NCBI RefSeq assembly: GCF_003937915.1
Contig: NZ_RHUM01000020.1
Coordinates: 1 to 32,091 of the forward strand
Length of the DNA: 32,091 nt
Direction: 5' to 3'
Source: Erwinia sp. 198
GTDB lineage: Bacteria; Pseudomonadota; Gammaproteobacteria; Enterobacterales; Enterobacteriaceae
Shown: piece by piece, positions 7,720-17,200 of the stretch
Position numbering within the stretch: the first letter of the stretch is position 1
Layout: every line of letters begins with the position of its first letter
Translations under genes and position numbers: made by a program
The notes under the pieces: model-generated
Told to the model about the DNA's origin: nothing
Databases searched by the model: none
What the model saw: the letters and a program-made list of their open reading frames with translations, nothing else

Positions 7720-8180
7720 CCAACAAAGGTATGCCGCAATATTTGGGGTGATTGGCATGGCGGCATGGCATCACAGCATCATTACTATCCCGCAGACAAA
7801 ATCGGCGCTACACCGCACCCGCCCGCACGATTCAGCTCGAAAAAATTTCCCGGTTTGGATTTTCTTCAATCGGTATCAGCAGCCCGCGCCGCTGGCGGAT
7901 CCCCCAGGCAAACAGCCAAAGCAAATTTCATTTTTCAGAAAAAGGATCGGGTAAAGATTGTTTAAAGACATAACACGTGGATAAAAAAGGGATTATTTTC
8001 ATTTTTTGCAAACTATCCGGGATGAACTGGCATCAGGTTATAAGCTAATGCTGAAGTAAGTTATTAAAAATTAAAAAATTATTGTTCGGGTGTTCTGGCT
8101 AAATTAAATACCTTACGGATAGAAATAGCTATCCCTGTTAGTTATTCTTGACAGGGTTTATTGGACGAAAGGGAAAATGT

Positions 8181-8810
8181 ATGGATGCAAAATCTATTGC
8201 CCGTGGGGTGGTTGACGGTATCTCGTCAGTACCTTCTGGGATGTATGACGGCGTAATCAGAACCTGGCAAGGGAGTGGTTTGGCTGGCGAGCGGTTAAAA
8301 GATCGAAACCAAAGGGAGACGGAAAGATTTTTTAGGGTGGTTAAATCGCTGGGAAACAAGGAGGAACCATTGCGCCGCCTGATCGCCATGACAGACTTTT
8401 ATGAAAAGCTGGACGATAACGGGCAAGGCGCTGTGAATAAAAAACTAAATTATGGCGCTGGGCGGCTGGCAGGCAAAACGGCAACGCAATTTATAGTTGC
8501 CCATGCGGCCGCAAATCTTATATTGCGCAAATCAACGTCAACGTATATCTGGAAAAAATTTATCCGCTACGGTACGTCATTCTCATTAAACATGCTGATG
8601 ACGCAAGGATTAATAGAGGAGGCGGCTAAAGCTTCGCGGTGCCTGCGACGCGATTACCCGCAAACGTACTATAAAATTTCTGATGAAAATCTTGATATGG
8701 TTTATTTTTTGGTCGAGCCTGCGCTTGAACCTTATCTGAAATATATCAACAGTAGCCCAATGATTTGTAAGGCGGTTCAGCATGAACTCTGCAAAATCCT
8801 CGCCAGGTAA
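8181..8810 (+). CDS. Unknown 209-aa protein, first gene of an overlapping pair
   Basis: No family is recognised. The frame is open from a TTG at 8148, but the ATG at 8181 has AAGGGA at a proper distance and is preferred. The N-terminus (residues 1-40) is glycine-rich (VVDGISSVPSGMYDG, GSGLAGERL). Residues 41-70 are charged. Residues 92-116 form a small-residue-rich hydrophobic helix (GAGRLAGKTATQFIVAHAAANL), and residues 128-150 form a second moderately hydrophobic segment. The rest is soluble-looking, with no signal peptide. The last 29 bp overlap the next gene, which encodes a two-helix membrane protein, so the two are probably translationally coupled. The size, central membrane-insertion-like helix and small membrane partner resemble toxin-immunity or effector-immunity pairs, but this is only inference. 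Base composition is lower in GC than its flanks and an integrase remnant is nearby, both pointing to transfer. Confidence 0.75.
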   Translation: MDAKSIARGVVDGISSVPSGMYDGVIRTWQGSGLAGERLKDRNQRETERFFRVVKSLGNKEEPLRRLIAMTDFYEKLDDNGQGAVNKKLNYGAGRLAGKTATQFIVAHAAANLILRKSTSTYIWKKFIRYGTSFSLNMLMTQGLIEEAAKASRCLRRDYPQTYYKISDENLDMVYFLVEPALEPYLKYINSSPMICKAVQHELCKILAR

Positions 8811-9003
8811 ATTGGGCAAAATTGCCAGCTGGGGCGCTTCTCATTGTCTTGAGGCCATGATTACCGGACTTTGCTCAATAGCTGCTTTTTTGTCGTTGTT
8901 TCTGCTGGAGGGCGGTGTAATGAAAACAGTTGGCTTTGTCGGCTTCTTTGTTTTGGGATACCTGCTTTCACTTGGACTCGGACTGCTGAGAGGAGAGCGT
9001 TAG
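8782..9003 (+). CDS. Small two-helix membrane protein overlapping the 209-aa gene
   Basis: The 73-aa protein starts at an ATG inside the end of the preceding gene, with AAGG about nine bases upstream. After a short basic N-terminus (MNSAKSSPGKLGKIASWGA) come two predicted membrane helices, at about residues 22-43 and 47-68, and a basic end (LLRGER) that suggests cytoplasmic termini. No family is recognised. Coupling to the preceding gene suggests a partner role, for instance immunity or anchoring, which is inference. Its last 13 codons and stop lie in the first copy of a 46-bp tandem duplication, so the second copy directly behind it is noncoding debris. Confidence 0.7.
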   Translation: MNSAKSSPGKLGKIASWGASHCLEAMITGLCSIAAFLSLFLLEGGVMKTVGFVGFFVLGYLLSLGLGLLRGER

Positions 9004-9055
9004 CGCTTTGCTTTCACCTGGACCTGGACTATTGAGAGGAGAGCGTTAGCGCTTT
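8964..9055 (+). repeat. 46-bp tandem duplication covering the 3' end of the membrane-protein gene
   Basis: Copy 1 (8964-9009) and copy 2 (9010-9055) match at 41 of 46 positions, and their last 23 bases are identical. Copy 1 contains the last codons and TAG of the 73-aa gene. The 46-bp period is not a multiple of three, so copy 2 cannot extend the protein. Confidence 0.9.
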
Positions 9056-9081
9056 GCGATCCCTGATAGCTTATAATATGC

Positions 9082-9107
9082 AAGCCCGCCTGGAAGCGGG
9101 TTTTTTT
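9082..9107 (+). terminator. Rho-independent terminator of the accessory pair
   Basis: CCCGC (9085-9089) pairs with GCGGG (9096-9100), extended by AAG/TTT, followed by seven T residues (9101-9107). It separates the unknown pair from dcyD. Confidence 0.85.
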
Positions 9108-9208
9108 ATATAGTCAATGTGTGGTATTGGCTTAAAACCATTTTTTTCAATATGTTATCCTTGCCTTCGCAATAGTAAGGATGACTTTTTGCTGCTGTGG
9201 AGGCTACG

Positions 9209-10195
9209 TTGTCCTTACATCTTTTACACTCATTTCCCCGTCTGGAACTGCTTGGCGCACCGACGCCGCTTGAGCATCTGCCTCGTCTTTCCGATTATCT
9301 GGGGCGCGATATTTTTATCAAACGCGACGACTTCACGCCCGTAGCCCTGGGCGGCAACAAACTGCGCAAGCTTGAGTTCCTGGCGGCGGATGCGCTGCGC
9401 CAGGGCGCGGACGTGCTGCTGACCGCCGGCGCTATCCAGTCTAACCATGTCCGTCAAACCGCCGCCGTGGCCGCAAAGCTGGGCCTGAAGTGCGTGGCGC
9501 TTCTGGAAAATCCGGGCATTACCCATCTTGAAAATTACGCCACTAACGGCAATCGCCTGCTGCTGGATCTGATGGATGTGGAAGTGGTGATGGTCGATGT
9601 GCTGCACGATCCCGCCGCACAGCTGGCTGAACAGTGCACACGGCTGGAAGCGCAGGGCTTTCGCCCTTATGTGGTGCCGGTTGGCGGCTCCAACGCGCTG
9701 GGCGCGCTGGGATACGTAGAATGTGCTCAGGAAATTGCTCATCAGAGCGAAGGCGTGGTAGATTTTGCCGCTGTCGTTGTCGCCTCCGGCAGCGCCGGAA
9801 CCCATGCCGGCCTCGCCGTAGGGCTGGAGCAGCTGCTGCCGGACACCGAGCTGGTTGGCGTAACCGTTTCGCGCAGCGTTGCTGAACAGCAGCCTAAAGT
9901 GGTCGCTATTCAACAGGCGCTCGCCGCGCAGCTTGAGCTAACAGCGCAGGCGCCCGTGACGCTCTGGGACGACTATTTCGCGCCGGGCTACGGGATGCCG
10001 AGCGAAGAGGGCACGGAAGCGATCAAACTGCTGGCCAGGCTTGAAGGGATATTTCTGGACCCGGTCTATACTGGCAAGGTAATGGCCGGATTGATTGACG
10101 GCATCGCACAAAAGCGTTTTCGCCGCGAAGGCCCGCTACTGTTCGTGCATACGGGTGGTTCGCCGGCGCTGTTTGCCTATCATCCTCTGCGGTGA
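9209..10195 (+). CDS. dcyD: D-cysteine desulfhydrase DcyD
   Basis: This pyridoxal-phosphate enzyme converts D-cysteine to pyruvate, hydrogen sulfide and ammonia in the cytosol. The frame is open from a GTG at 9197, but that codon lies in the strong ribosome site TGGAGG (9198-9203). The TTG at 9209, five bases later, gives [14 protein letters not shown], which lines up with the E. coli start and yields exactly 328 aa. The PLP lysine is K51 in [27 protein letters not shown] and the phosphate-binding [14 protein letters not shown] and [14 protein letters not shown] segments are present. It heads a cystine-uptake cluster, so imported sulfur amino acids can be degraded. In E. coli dcyD lies after tcyJ; here it precedes it. 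Confidence 0.95.
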   Translation: MSLHLLHSFPRLELLGAPTPLEHLPRLSDYLGRDIFIKRDDFTPVALGGNKLRKLEFLAADALRQGADVLLTAGAIQSNHVRQTAAVAAKLGLKCVALLENPGITHLENYATNGNRLLLDLMDVEVVMVDVLHDPAAQLAEQCTRLEAQGFRPYVVPVGGSNALGALGYVECAQEIAHQSEGVVDFAAVVVASGSAGTHAGLAVGLEQLLPDTELVGVTVSRSVAEQQPKVVAIQQALAAQLELTAQAPVTLWDDYFAPGYGMPSEEGTEAIKLLARLEGIFLDPVYTGKVMAGLIDGIAQKRFRREGPLLFVHTGGSPALFAYHPLR

Positions 10196-10260
10196 TCCGC
10201 AGGCCTTCGGAAAGAAAGCTGACTACACACTACTAATCTGCATCTCAACATGGAGCGCTT

Positions 10261-11064
10261 ATGAATTTTTCTCTGGTTCGTCGCCAACTGGTAACGGGAA
10301 TGATGTCGCTGGCGCTGGTGGCTGGCGTTGCCACCAAGGCTACTGCTGCCCCGGAAAACCTGCTGAATAAAGTAAAAGAACGCGGCACGCTGCTGGTGGG
10401 CCTGGAAGGAACCTATCCGCCATTCAGCTTCCAAGACGAAAACGGCAAACTGGCCGGTTTTGAGGTCGATTTCGCCAACGCGCTGGCACAGCATCTGGGC
10501 GTCAAGGCCAGCCTGAAACCGACCAAGTGGGACGGCATGTTGGCCTCGCTGGACTCAAAGCGCATCGATGTGGTGATCAACCAGGTCACCATCTCCGACG
10601 AGCGCAAAAAGAAGTATGACTTCTCTACGCCTTACACCGTTTCCGGTATACAGGCGCTGACCAAAGCCGATAAGGCCGACAGCATCACTAAGCCTGCCGA
10701 TCTCAGCGGCAAAAAAGTGGGGCTGGGACTGGGCACCAACTACGAGCAGTGGCTGCGTGAAAACGTGAAGAACGTCGATATCCGTACTTATGACGACGAT
10801 CCAACTAAATATCAGGATCTGCGCGTTGGCCGAATTGATGCGATTCTGGTTGACCGTCTGGCCGCGCTGGATCTGGTGAAGAAAACCGGTAAAACGCTGG
10901 CGGTAGCCGGCCCGGCCTTCTCTCGTCAGGAAGCGGGCGTGGCGCTGCGCAAAGACAACCCGGAAATGCTGGCGGCGGTCGATAAAGCCATTGCGGACAT
11001 GCAGAAAGACGGTTCGCTGGCTAAGATCTCCGACAAATGGTTTGGCGTGGACGTAACTAAATAA
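10261..11064 (+). CDS. tcyJ: Cystine-binding periplasmic protein TcyJ (FliY)
   Basis: The 267-aa substrate-binding protein delivers L-cystine and related compounds such as diaminopimelate to the TcyLN transporter. The start has GGAG at 10252-10255. Residues 1 to about 29 form a signal peptide (RRQL, then a hydrophobic core, cleavage after ATA or TAA). The mature part has typical family-3 solute-binding features: LLVGLEGTYPPFSF at the first lobe, GFEVDFANALA, and WDGMLASLDSKRIDVVINQVT. It ends in DKWFGVDV. The stop overlaps the tcyL start by one base (TAATG), so the two are coupled. The older name fliY reflects its place beside fliAZ, not a flagellar role. Confidence 0.95.
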   Translation: MNFSLVRRQLVTGMMSLALVAGVATKATAAPENLLNKVKERGTLLVGLEGTYPPFSFQDENGKLAGFEVDFANALAQHLGVKASLKPTKWDGMLASLDSKRIDVVINQVTISDERKKKYDFSTPYTVSGIQALTKADKADSITKPADLSGKKVGLGLGTNYEQWLRENVKNVDIRTYDDDPTKYQDLRVGRIDAILVDRLAALDLVKKTGKTLAVAGPAFSRQEAGVALRKDNPEMLAAVDKAIADMQKDGSLAKISDKWFGVDVTK

Positions 11065-11732
11065 TGCAGGAAAGTTTACAGCTGGTGCTGGATTCAGCAC
11101 CATTTTTACTGAAAGGCGCGCTTTTCACCCTCCAGCTCAGCATCGGCGGCATGTTCTTCGGGCTGCTGCTGGGCTTCGTGCTGGCGATGATGCGTCTTTC
11201 CCACTTCTGGCCGATTACCTGGCTGTCGCGCTTCTACGTGTCGATATTTCGCGGCACGCCGCTGATCGCCCAGCTGTTTATGATCTACTACGGCCTGCCG
11301 CAGTTCGGCATTGAGCTGGATCCAATCCCTTCCGCCATGATTGGCCTGTCGCTGAATACGGCGGCCTACGCTTCCGAATCGCTGCGCGGCGCTATTGCCG
11401 CTATCGAGCGCGGCCAGTGGGAAGCGGCGGCCAGTATCGGTATGACGCGCTGGCAGACGCTGCGCCGGGTTATTCTGCCGCAGGCCGCCCGTACCGCGCT
11501 GCCGCCGTTGGGCAACAGCTTTATCAGCCTGGTGAAAGATACCTCGTTGGCCGCCACCATTCAGGTGCCGGAGCTGTTCCGCCAGGCGCAGCTGATCACT
11601 TCGCGCACGCTGGAAGTTTTCACCATGTATCTGGCGGCTTCGCTGATTTACTGGATGATGGCGACTTTACTCTCCCTGCTGCAAAGCAGGCTGGAAAATC
11701 ACGTTAACCGCCAGGATCGGGAGGCAAAATGA
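11064..11732 (+). CDS. tcyL: Cystine ABC transporter permease TcyL
   Basis: The 222-aa inner-membrane permease belongs to the His/Glu/Gln/Arg/opine family. It has several hydrophobic helices, starting with PFLLKGALFTLQLSIGGMFF. The segment FRGTPLIAQLFMIYYGLPQF is typical of this family. The coupling loop EAAASIGMTRWQTLRRVILPQA (EAA motif) contacts the ATPase TcyN. It starts within the tcyJ stop codon and its last four bases (ATGA) overlap tcyN, so the three genes form one translationally coupled unit. In E. coli it is also called yecS. Confidence 0.95.
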   Translation: MQESLQLVLDSAPFLLKGALFTLQLSIGGMFFGLLLGFVLAMMRLSHFWPITWLSRFYVSIFRGTPLIAQLFMIYYGLPQFGIELDPIPSAMIGLSLNTAAYASESLRGAIAAIERGQWEAAASIGMTRWQTLRRVILPQAARTALPPLGNSFISLVKDTSLAATIQVPELFRQAQLITSRTLEVFTMYLAASLIYWMMATLLSLLQSRLENHVNRQDREAK

Positions 11733-12481
11733 GCGCCATTGAAGTGAGCGGGCTGGTGAAAAAATTCAACGGCCATACGGTGCTGCACGACATCGATCTG
11801 GAGGTTGCTTCGGGCGAGGTGGTGGCGATAATCGGCCCAAGCGGCTCGGGCAAAACCACGCTGCTGCGCAGCATCAATCTGCTCGAAACCCCGGACAGCG
11901 GCACCATTAAAGTAGGCAATATCCGTATTGATGCTGCCGCCGGCATGAACCGTCAGAAAGAGCAGGTACGCCGTCTGCGTCAGCAGGTAGGCTTTGTTTT
12001 CCAGAACTTTAATCTGTTTCCCCATCGTTCGGTGCTGGAAAACATCATTGAAGGGCCAACCATCGTGAAAGGCGAACCAAAAGCTGAAGCGGTGGCGCGT
12101 GCGCGTCAGCTGCTGGAGAAGGTTGGGCTGGCGGGCAGGGAAGAGAGCTATCCGCGTCGGCTTTCCGGCGGCCAGCAGCAGCGCGTGGCTATCGCCCGTG
12201 CGCTGGCGATGCGCCCGGAGGTGATCCTGTTCGATGAGCCGACCTCCGCGCTGGATCCCGAGCTGGTAGGTGAAGTGCTCAGTACCATCAGGGCGCTGGC
12301 GCAGGAGAAGCGCACTATGGTTATCGTTACGCATGAGATGAGCTTTGCGCGTGACGTTGCCGATCGCGCCATCTTTATGGATCAGGGACGCATTGTTGAG
12401 CAGGGCAGCGCAAAAGCGCTGTTCAGCCATCCCGAGCATCCGCGTACCCGTCAGTTTCTAGAAAAGTTTCTTTCGCAATAA
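11729..12481 (+). CDS. tcyN: Cystine ABC transporter ATPase TcyN
   Basis: The 250-aa ATP-binding subunit energises cystine import through TcyL. It has Walker [10 protein letters not shown] (residues 36-44), the Q-loop near [11 protein letters not shown], the signature LSGGQQQR (145-152), Walker B VILFDEP (165-171) and the switch histidine in TMVIVTHEM. Length and motifs match polar amino-acid ATPases (E. coli YecC). The ATG overlaps the tcyL stop. A strong terminator follows seven bases after the stop and closes the dcyD-tcyJLN operon. Confidence 0.95.
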   Translation: MSAIEVSGLVKKFNGHTVLHDIDLEVASGEVVAIIGPSGSGKTTLLRSINLLETPDSGTIKVGNIRIDAAAGMNRQKEQVRRLRQQVGFVFQNFNLFPHRSVLENIIEGPTIVKGEPKAEAVARARQLLEKVGLAGREESYPRRLSGGQQQRVAIARALAMRPEVILFDEPTSALDPELVGEVLSTIRALAQEKRTMVIVTHEMSFARDVADRAIFMDQGRIVEQGSAKALFSHPEHPRTRQFLEKFLSQ

Positions 12482-12487
12482 CCCTGT

Positions 12488-12515
12488 AAAATTGCCGGTT
12501 AAACCCGGCAATTTT
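12488..12515 (+). terminator. Terminator of the tcy operon
   Basis: A perfect 11-bp stem (AAAATTGCCGG at 12488-12498 with CCGGCAATTTT at 12505-12515) with a 6-base loop. The T tract lies within the stem's 3' arm, so it may work in both directions. Confidence 0.85.
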
Positions 12516-12906
12516 CAGCGCGCCCTCTGAATAAGCTTTTTCTTAAATATCTTTCATGCCGCTTCGTTATAAAATAATCGTTCTTTCTGCGTAAACAGCT
12601 CTCCCGCCTGTGCTTTCCCTTACCCGCCCTCTTTTTTAAGAAGTTCCTTAAGACTCTGGTCTCTTAAAAGAGAGATAATTTATTAACCTGTGGTAAATTT
12701 CCAGGGTAAGGTAAATTCACTTTGCGAGAAGAGGAATGTTCTGAATATTCATGACGCCAGGTATTACTAAGTGTTCAGGGCCAGCAGTAACCACATTGTA
12801 TATATTTGTCAGCGTAGGGTCAGGGCCAGGTAATATTAAATATCTCGGCTGCGGGGAGGTGTCGCTACCTCATTTTATCCCAGTTTATGACGGTCGGAGT
12901 AATATA
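12516..12906. promoter_or_regulatory. Leader region of the acyltransferase gene
   Basis: A 391-bp gap. It has an inverted repeat TCTCTT-AA-AAGAGA (12660-12673), two copies of GGTAAATT about 20 bp apart near 12690-12715, and two copies of TCAGGGCCAG (12775-12784 and 12820-12829). No clear promoter can be assigned. The frame of the acyltransferase is open back to 12751, but that segment has no ribosome site. Confidence 0.35.
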
Positions 12907-13980
12907 ATGAATACGACTCAAAAGCAGGATGTTGCCTGGATAAATAGTTTAAAAGGCCTCTGCATTTTACTCGTGGTTTTATATCATGTTGTCCTGCCCG
13001 GCTATGCCGAAATGATGGGTCATCTGGTAGCAGGCTTTCTCCCTGCTAAATTATGGCTGGCCTTTAATAATTATCTTTCGCCGCTGCGGATGCCCGCCTT
13101 TTTCTTTGTCTCCGGGCTGCTGGCGACCAACGGCATTATTAACCGTCCATGGAAGCAGGTTTTTACCAGTCGCGTTACCAACCTTTTTTATCTCTATTTC
13201 CTTTGGGGCGTGATCCAATGGCTGATGATCCGGGGCGTCTCCAATGAGGTGATGGGCGAACAGTTGTCCAAAAACACCAACGCGGCCTGGGCGGCCACGC
13301 CGCTGGAGTCGGTTAAATTGATGCTGCTGGCAATGAGCTCCTCCTGGTATCTTTATGCGCTTGGCCTGTTTTTTGTGTTCGCCAAACTGTTCCGTGAACA
13401 GCGGCTTGCGGTGATGACTATTGCGCTGCTGCTGAATTACGCAGCCGTCATGAAAATTATCCCCGGCTGGGGGCCGGAAAGCGTCGCGCAGTATCTGATC
13501 TTTTTCCTGCTGGGCACCTTTTACAGCAGCACTTTGCTGCGCTGGAGCGAATGGCGCCGTAGCAATCTGGTGCCCTGGGCCGCGCTGATAGCGCTGTCGC
13601 TTATCCACGCTAAGCTGGGTATTCCCCATAGCCTGTTCCTGTGTGCGCTCGCTGTGCTGATCTCCGTCGCCGCCTGCCGGACGCTGAATCGCTACTTTAC
13701 GCTGGGCTGGCTAAACTGGCTAGGCAGAAACACGCTGCAAATTTACGTGCTGCACCGCATCTTTATCGAATTCTTTGGCATGTCGGCCATTTTATTCGCG
13801 GAACACCATCAGCTGTTCGCTAACAAAGCGTTTTCCATGCTGTGGGCAACAGCTTTCCCGGTCGTAATGGTGGCGCTGTGTGCGGGCTGTTCGGTAGGCG
13901 TGTGGACGCTGCTTAATCGGGGCATTGGCAAAAATCTGTTTATCTATCCACGGCTGCTGCGCGTCAAAGTTGATGCCTGA
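12907..13980 (+). CDS. Membrane acyltransferase, YcfT-like (acyltransferase family 3)
   Basis: The 357-aa protein begins at an ATG with GGAG at 12896-12899, seven bases upstream; this start gives the same length as E. coli YcfT. The N-terminus WINSLKGLCILLVVLYHV carries the conserved histidine of the acyltransferase 3 family. PLRMPAFFFVSGLL, SSWYLYALGLFF and LGRNTLQIYVLHRI match YcfT segment by segment. About ten membrane helices are apparent. Family members move acetyl or other acyl groups onto extracytoplasmic sugars such as O-antigen or glucans. The substrate of YcfT-type proteins is not established. It stands alone between two terminator-bounded blocks. Confidence 0.85.
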   Translation: MNTTQKQDVAWINSLKGLCILLVVLYHVVLPGYAEMMGHLVAGFLPAKLWLAFNNYLSPLRMPAFFFVSGLLATNGIINRPWKQVFTSRVTNLFYLYFLWGVIQWLMIRGVSNEVMGEQLSKNTNAAWAATPLESVKLMLLAMSSSWYLYALGLFFVFAKLFREQRLAVMTIALLLNYAAVMKIIPGWGPESVAQYLIFFLLGTFYSSTLLRWSEWRRSNLVPWAALIALSLIHAKLGIPHSLFLCALAVLISVAACRTLNRYFTLGWLNWLGRNTLQIYVLHRIFIEFFGMSAILFAEHHQLFANKAFSMLWATAFPVVMVALCAGCSVGVWTLLNRGIGKNLFIYPRLLRVKVDA

Positions 13981-13999
13981 CAGAAAACACCAGGCGTAA

Positions 14000-14023
14000 A
14001 AAGGCCGCTTGTGAGCGGCCTTT
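14000..14023 (+). terminator. Terminator after the acyltransferase gene
   Basis: AAAGGCCGCT (14000-14009) pairs with AGCGGCCTTT (14014-14023) around TGTG. The A and T tracts in the stem suggest bidirectional action. Confidence 0.75.
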
Positions 14024-14081
14024 CGAGGTTGCGGTAAGAAACACCGGGATGCATCCGCTATTTAGGTTTTTCAGCAGTCTG

Positions 14082-14103
14082 AGGCCGCTTATTAGCGGCC
14101 TTT
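14082..14103 (+). terminator. Second, near-identical GGCCGCT hairpin
   Basis: AGGCCGCT (14082-14089) pairs with AGCGGCCT (14094-14101) around TATT, followed by TT. It repeats the stem of the hairpin at 14000-14023, 80 bp away, so it is either a duplicated terminator or a small dispersed repeat. Confidence 0.6.
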
Positions 14104-14163
14104 CCCTTATGACTTTAAACACATCAGGCGGCTACTTTTGCCGGTCAGCCGCGCGGCTAAACG

Positions 14164-14189
14164 AAAAAAGGGCGAATTGCTTCGCCCTT
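14164..14189 (-). terminator. Terminator of putA
   Basis: Read on the minus strand, AAGGGCGAA, a GCAA loop and TTCGCCCTT are followed by a run of T residues (the A tract at 14164-14169 on the plus strand). It lies about 45 bp beyond the putA stop. Confidence 0.85.
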
Positions 14190-14236
14190 GTACGGAATCC
14201 GCTGCCTTAAGCCTGTCGGACTGGCCGACGGGCGCG

Positions 14237-17200
14237 TTAGCCGATGGTCATCAGGCTGGCGTTGCCGCCTGCCGCTGCGGTGTTTACGCTCAGCGAGCGC
14301 TCAATCAGCAGGCGTTCCAGCAGCAGATTGGTTTCGCCGCGGGCAAAGCCCTGGACGGAAACAATCGCGCCTTCACGAGCGGCCACCGTTTCGCAAACTG
14401 TTCTGAGCTGATCGGCATCGCCGTGGTAAATCACCGCCTCAAACTCGTTGTGCTGCGCCAGCGGATCGACCGCAAAGTCGATACGGCTCTGCACGGCTGC
14501 GGGCAGTTTCTTCGCCAGCGCGCGATGCTGTTCATCATCCTGCCACAGCGCGCGGCTGCCCACGGCGGTGACCGCCGCCAGCTGCACCAGCGCATCCTGC
14601 TCGTTATCGGCCAGGCAGACCACGCGCTCGCGCGGCAGCAGGGTAAAGGTGTTGCGTTCGCCCGTCGGGCCGGGCAGCAGGCGAACGGTTCCGCTCTGAC
14701 CCAGCTCGGCAAACTGTTTGCAGACCGCAGCCAGCTCCGGCTTGTCCTTCGCCCACTCCGTCAGCGCCTGATGAGTGGTCAGCAGCACCGGACGCAGCGC
14801 CGCATCAACCGGACGCTCGACGTCCTGGCGATCCAGCGTAACCTTCAGCGCACCTTCCGGGCGATGCGAGAGCAGGCGATAGAGATAGAGCGGGCCGCCC
14901 GCTTTCGGACCGGTGCCGGAGAGGCCTTCGCCACCGAACGGCTGGACGCCCACGACGGCCCCTACCATATTGCGGTTGACGTACAGGTTGCCGACTTTGG
15001 CGCGGCTGGTGACCTGATTGATGGTTTCATCAATACGGGTATGCACGCCCAGCGTCAGGCCGTAGCCGGAAGCGTTGATCTGCTCAATGATTTTCGGCAG
15101 GGTGCTACGGTTATAGCGCACCACGTGCAGCACCGGCCCAAAAATTTCCTTATCCAGATCGGCGACGTTTTCCAGCTCAATCAGCGTCGGCGGAATAAAG
15201 GTGCCGGTCTGCCACTCTTTGCTGTCGTGCTTGTCGTTAAACGCCGCCTGATACACTTTCATGCCTTTGCTGCGCATCGCCTGAATATGGCGTTCGATAT
15301 TTTCTTTCGCTTCGCTGTCAATCACCGGCCCGATATCGGTAGACAGGCGCTCCGGGTTGCCCATACGGCATTCGGCCATCGCGCCGCGCAGCATTTGCAG
15401 CGTGTGGTCGGCAACATCATCCTGAATACAGAGCAGACGCAGGGCAGAGCAGCGTTGCCCCGCGCTGTCAAAGGCGGAAGCCACAATATCGACCACTACC
15501 TGTTCCGTCAGCGCGGAAGAGTCCACGATCATGGTGTTCATACCGCCGGTTTCCGCTATCAGCGGCGTCGGCCTGCCTTGCGGATCCAGACGACCGGCCA
15601 GGTTACGTTGCAGCAGCGTTGCTACGGCGGTCGAACCGGTAAACATTACCCCGCGAACGCGGTCGTCGCCGGTCAGCTGAGCGCCGACGGTTTCGCCCAG
15701 GCCCGGCAGCAGCTGTAGGGCACCAACCGGTACACCCGCTTCATGCAGAATAGCGACGGCGGCAGCGGCCACCAGCGGCGTTTGCTCGGCAGGCTTGGCC
15801 AGCACGCTGTTGCCCGCCGCCAGCGCGGCGGCAATTTGACCGGTAAAGATCGCCAGCGGGAAGTTCCACGGGCTGATGCAAACCACCGGGCCAAGCGGGC
15901 GGTGCGTTTCGTTATCAAAATCGTCGCGAACCTGGCCTGCATAGTAGTGCAGGAAGTCGACCGCTTCGCGTACCTCGGCGATAGCGTTGTTAAAAGTTTT
16001 TCCGGCCTCACGCACCAGGAGCCCCAACAGACGCTGTAGCTGAGCTTCCATTAGCTCGGCGGCGCGGGTCAGGATTTCCGCACGGGCGGCAGGCGGCGTG
16101 GCGAACCAAATCGGGCCGGCATTGACGGCAGCGTCCAGCGCGGTCGAAACATCTTTTTCGGTAGCGTGGCGCGCATAGCCCACGATATCGGCAGGCTCCG
16201 CCGGATTGAGCACCGGCAGTAGTTCACCGGCTTCCGTTTCGCCATCGATAACCGGCGCGGCGTGCCACGGCTGGATTGCGCTGTTCAGCAGGGCGCTGGA
16301 GAGCGAAGCCAGACGGTGTTCGTTAGCCAGATCCAGACCGGCGGAGTTCTGACGGGTTGCGCCATAAAGATCGCGCGGCAGCGGGATCTTCGGATGCGGC
16401 AGGCCAATTGCCCCTTCGGTGCGGGCCAGTTTTTCCACTTCATCGACCGGATCGGCGACCAAATCTTCAATCTGAAGCGTGTTATCAGCAATACGGTTCA
16501 CAAACGACGTGTTGGCGCCGTTTTCCAGCAGGCGGCGCACCAGGTAGGCCAGCAGCGTTTCGTGCGTGCCGACCGGCGCATAGATACGGCACGGACGGTT
16601 AAGCTTGCCATCGGCCACTTTGCCGACAACCTGCTCGTACAGCGGTTCGCCCATGCCGTGCAGGCACTGGAACTCGTACTGACCGGGGTAGTAGTTATTG
16701 CCCGCCATCTGATAGATAACCGCCAGCGTATGCGCATTGTGCGTCGCGAACTGCGGATAGATCAGGTTCGGCACGGCCAGCAGTTTACGGGCGCAGGCCA
16801 GATAAGAGATATCGGTATAAACCTTACGGGTGAACACCGGATAGCCTTCCAGTCCGTCCATTTGGGCGCGCTTGATCTCGCTATCCCAGTAGGCGCCTTT
16901 TACCAGGCGGATCATCAGGCGACGACGGCTGCGCTGGGCCATATCGATCAGCGCATCGATCACAAACGGGCAGCGCTTCTGATAGGCCTGGATAACAAAG
17001 CCAATGCCGTTCCAGCCTTCCAGCTCCGGCTCAAAGCAGAGTTTTTCCAGCAGATCCAGCGACAGCTCCAGGCGATCCGCTTCTTCCGCGTCGATGTTGA
17101 TGCCAATGTCGTAAGAGCGCGCCAGCAGCGTCAGCGATTTTAAAATGGGGTAAAGTTCGTTCATTACGCGCTCGTACTGCGCGCGACTATAGCGCGGATG

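Larger units (their letters stand above)
7332..8180. other. AT-rich accessory gap between fliZ and the 209-aa gene
   Basis: About 850 bp without an intact gene. It contains an inverted repeat (7524-7549) and a decayed recombinase 3' end on the minus strand (7560-7719). From about 7740 to 8180 I see no supported gene, only overlapping short frames without ribosome sites. In a conserved flagellar locus this suggests foreign DNA. Confidence 0.6.

Noticed and set aside
7748..7973. Three overlapping short plus-strand frames
   Set aside because: They share the same DNA in three frames, have no ribosome sites and no recognisable product.
8148..8153. TTGACA as a -35 box for the 209-aa gene
   Set aside because: No -10 hexamer at 16-18 bp downstream, and the start codon would be too close.
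12751..12906. Upstream extension of the acyltransferase start
   Set aside because: The ATG at 12751 lacks a ribosome site; the ATG at 12907 has GGAG at seven bases and gives the family length.
14604..14611. GCCGATAA on the minus strand as a sigma-28 promoter
   Set aside because: It lies within the putA coding sequence (LADNE), and no gene starts downstream on that strand.
14138..15718. 526-codon plus-strand frame antisense to putA
   Set aside because: A typical shadow of a GC-rich conserved gene: the putA strand matches PutA throughout and the antisense product is rich in R, Q and H without domains.
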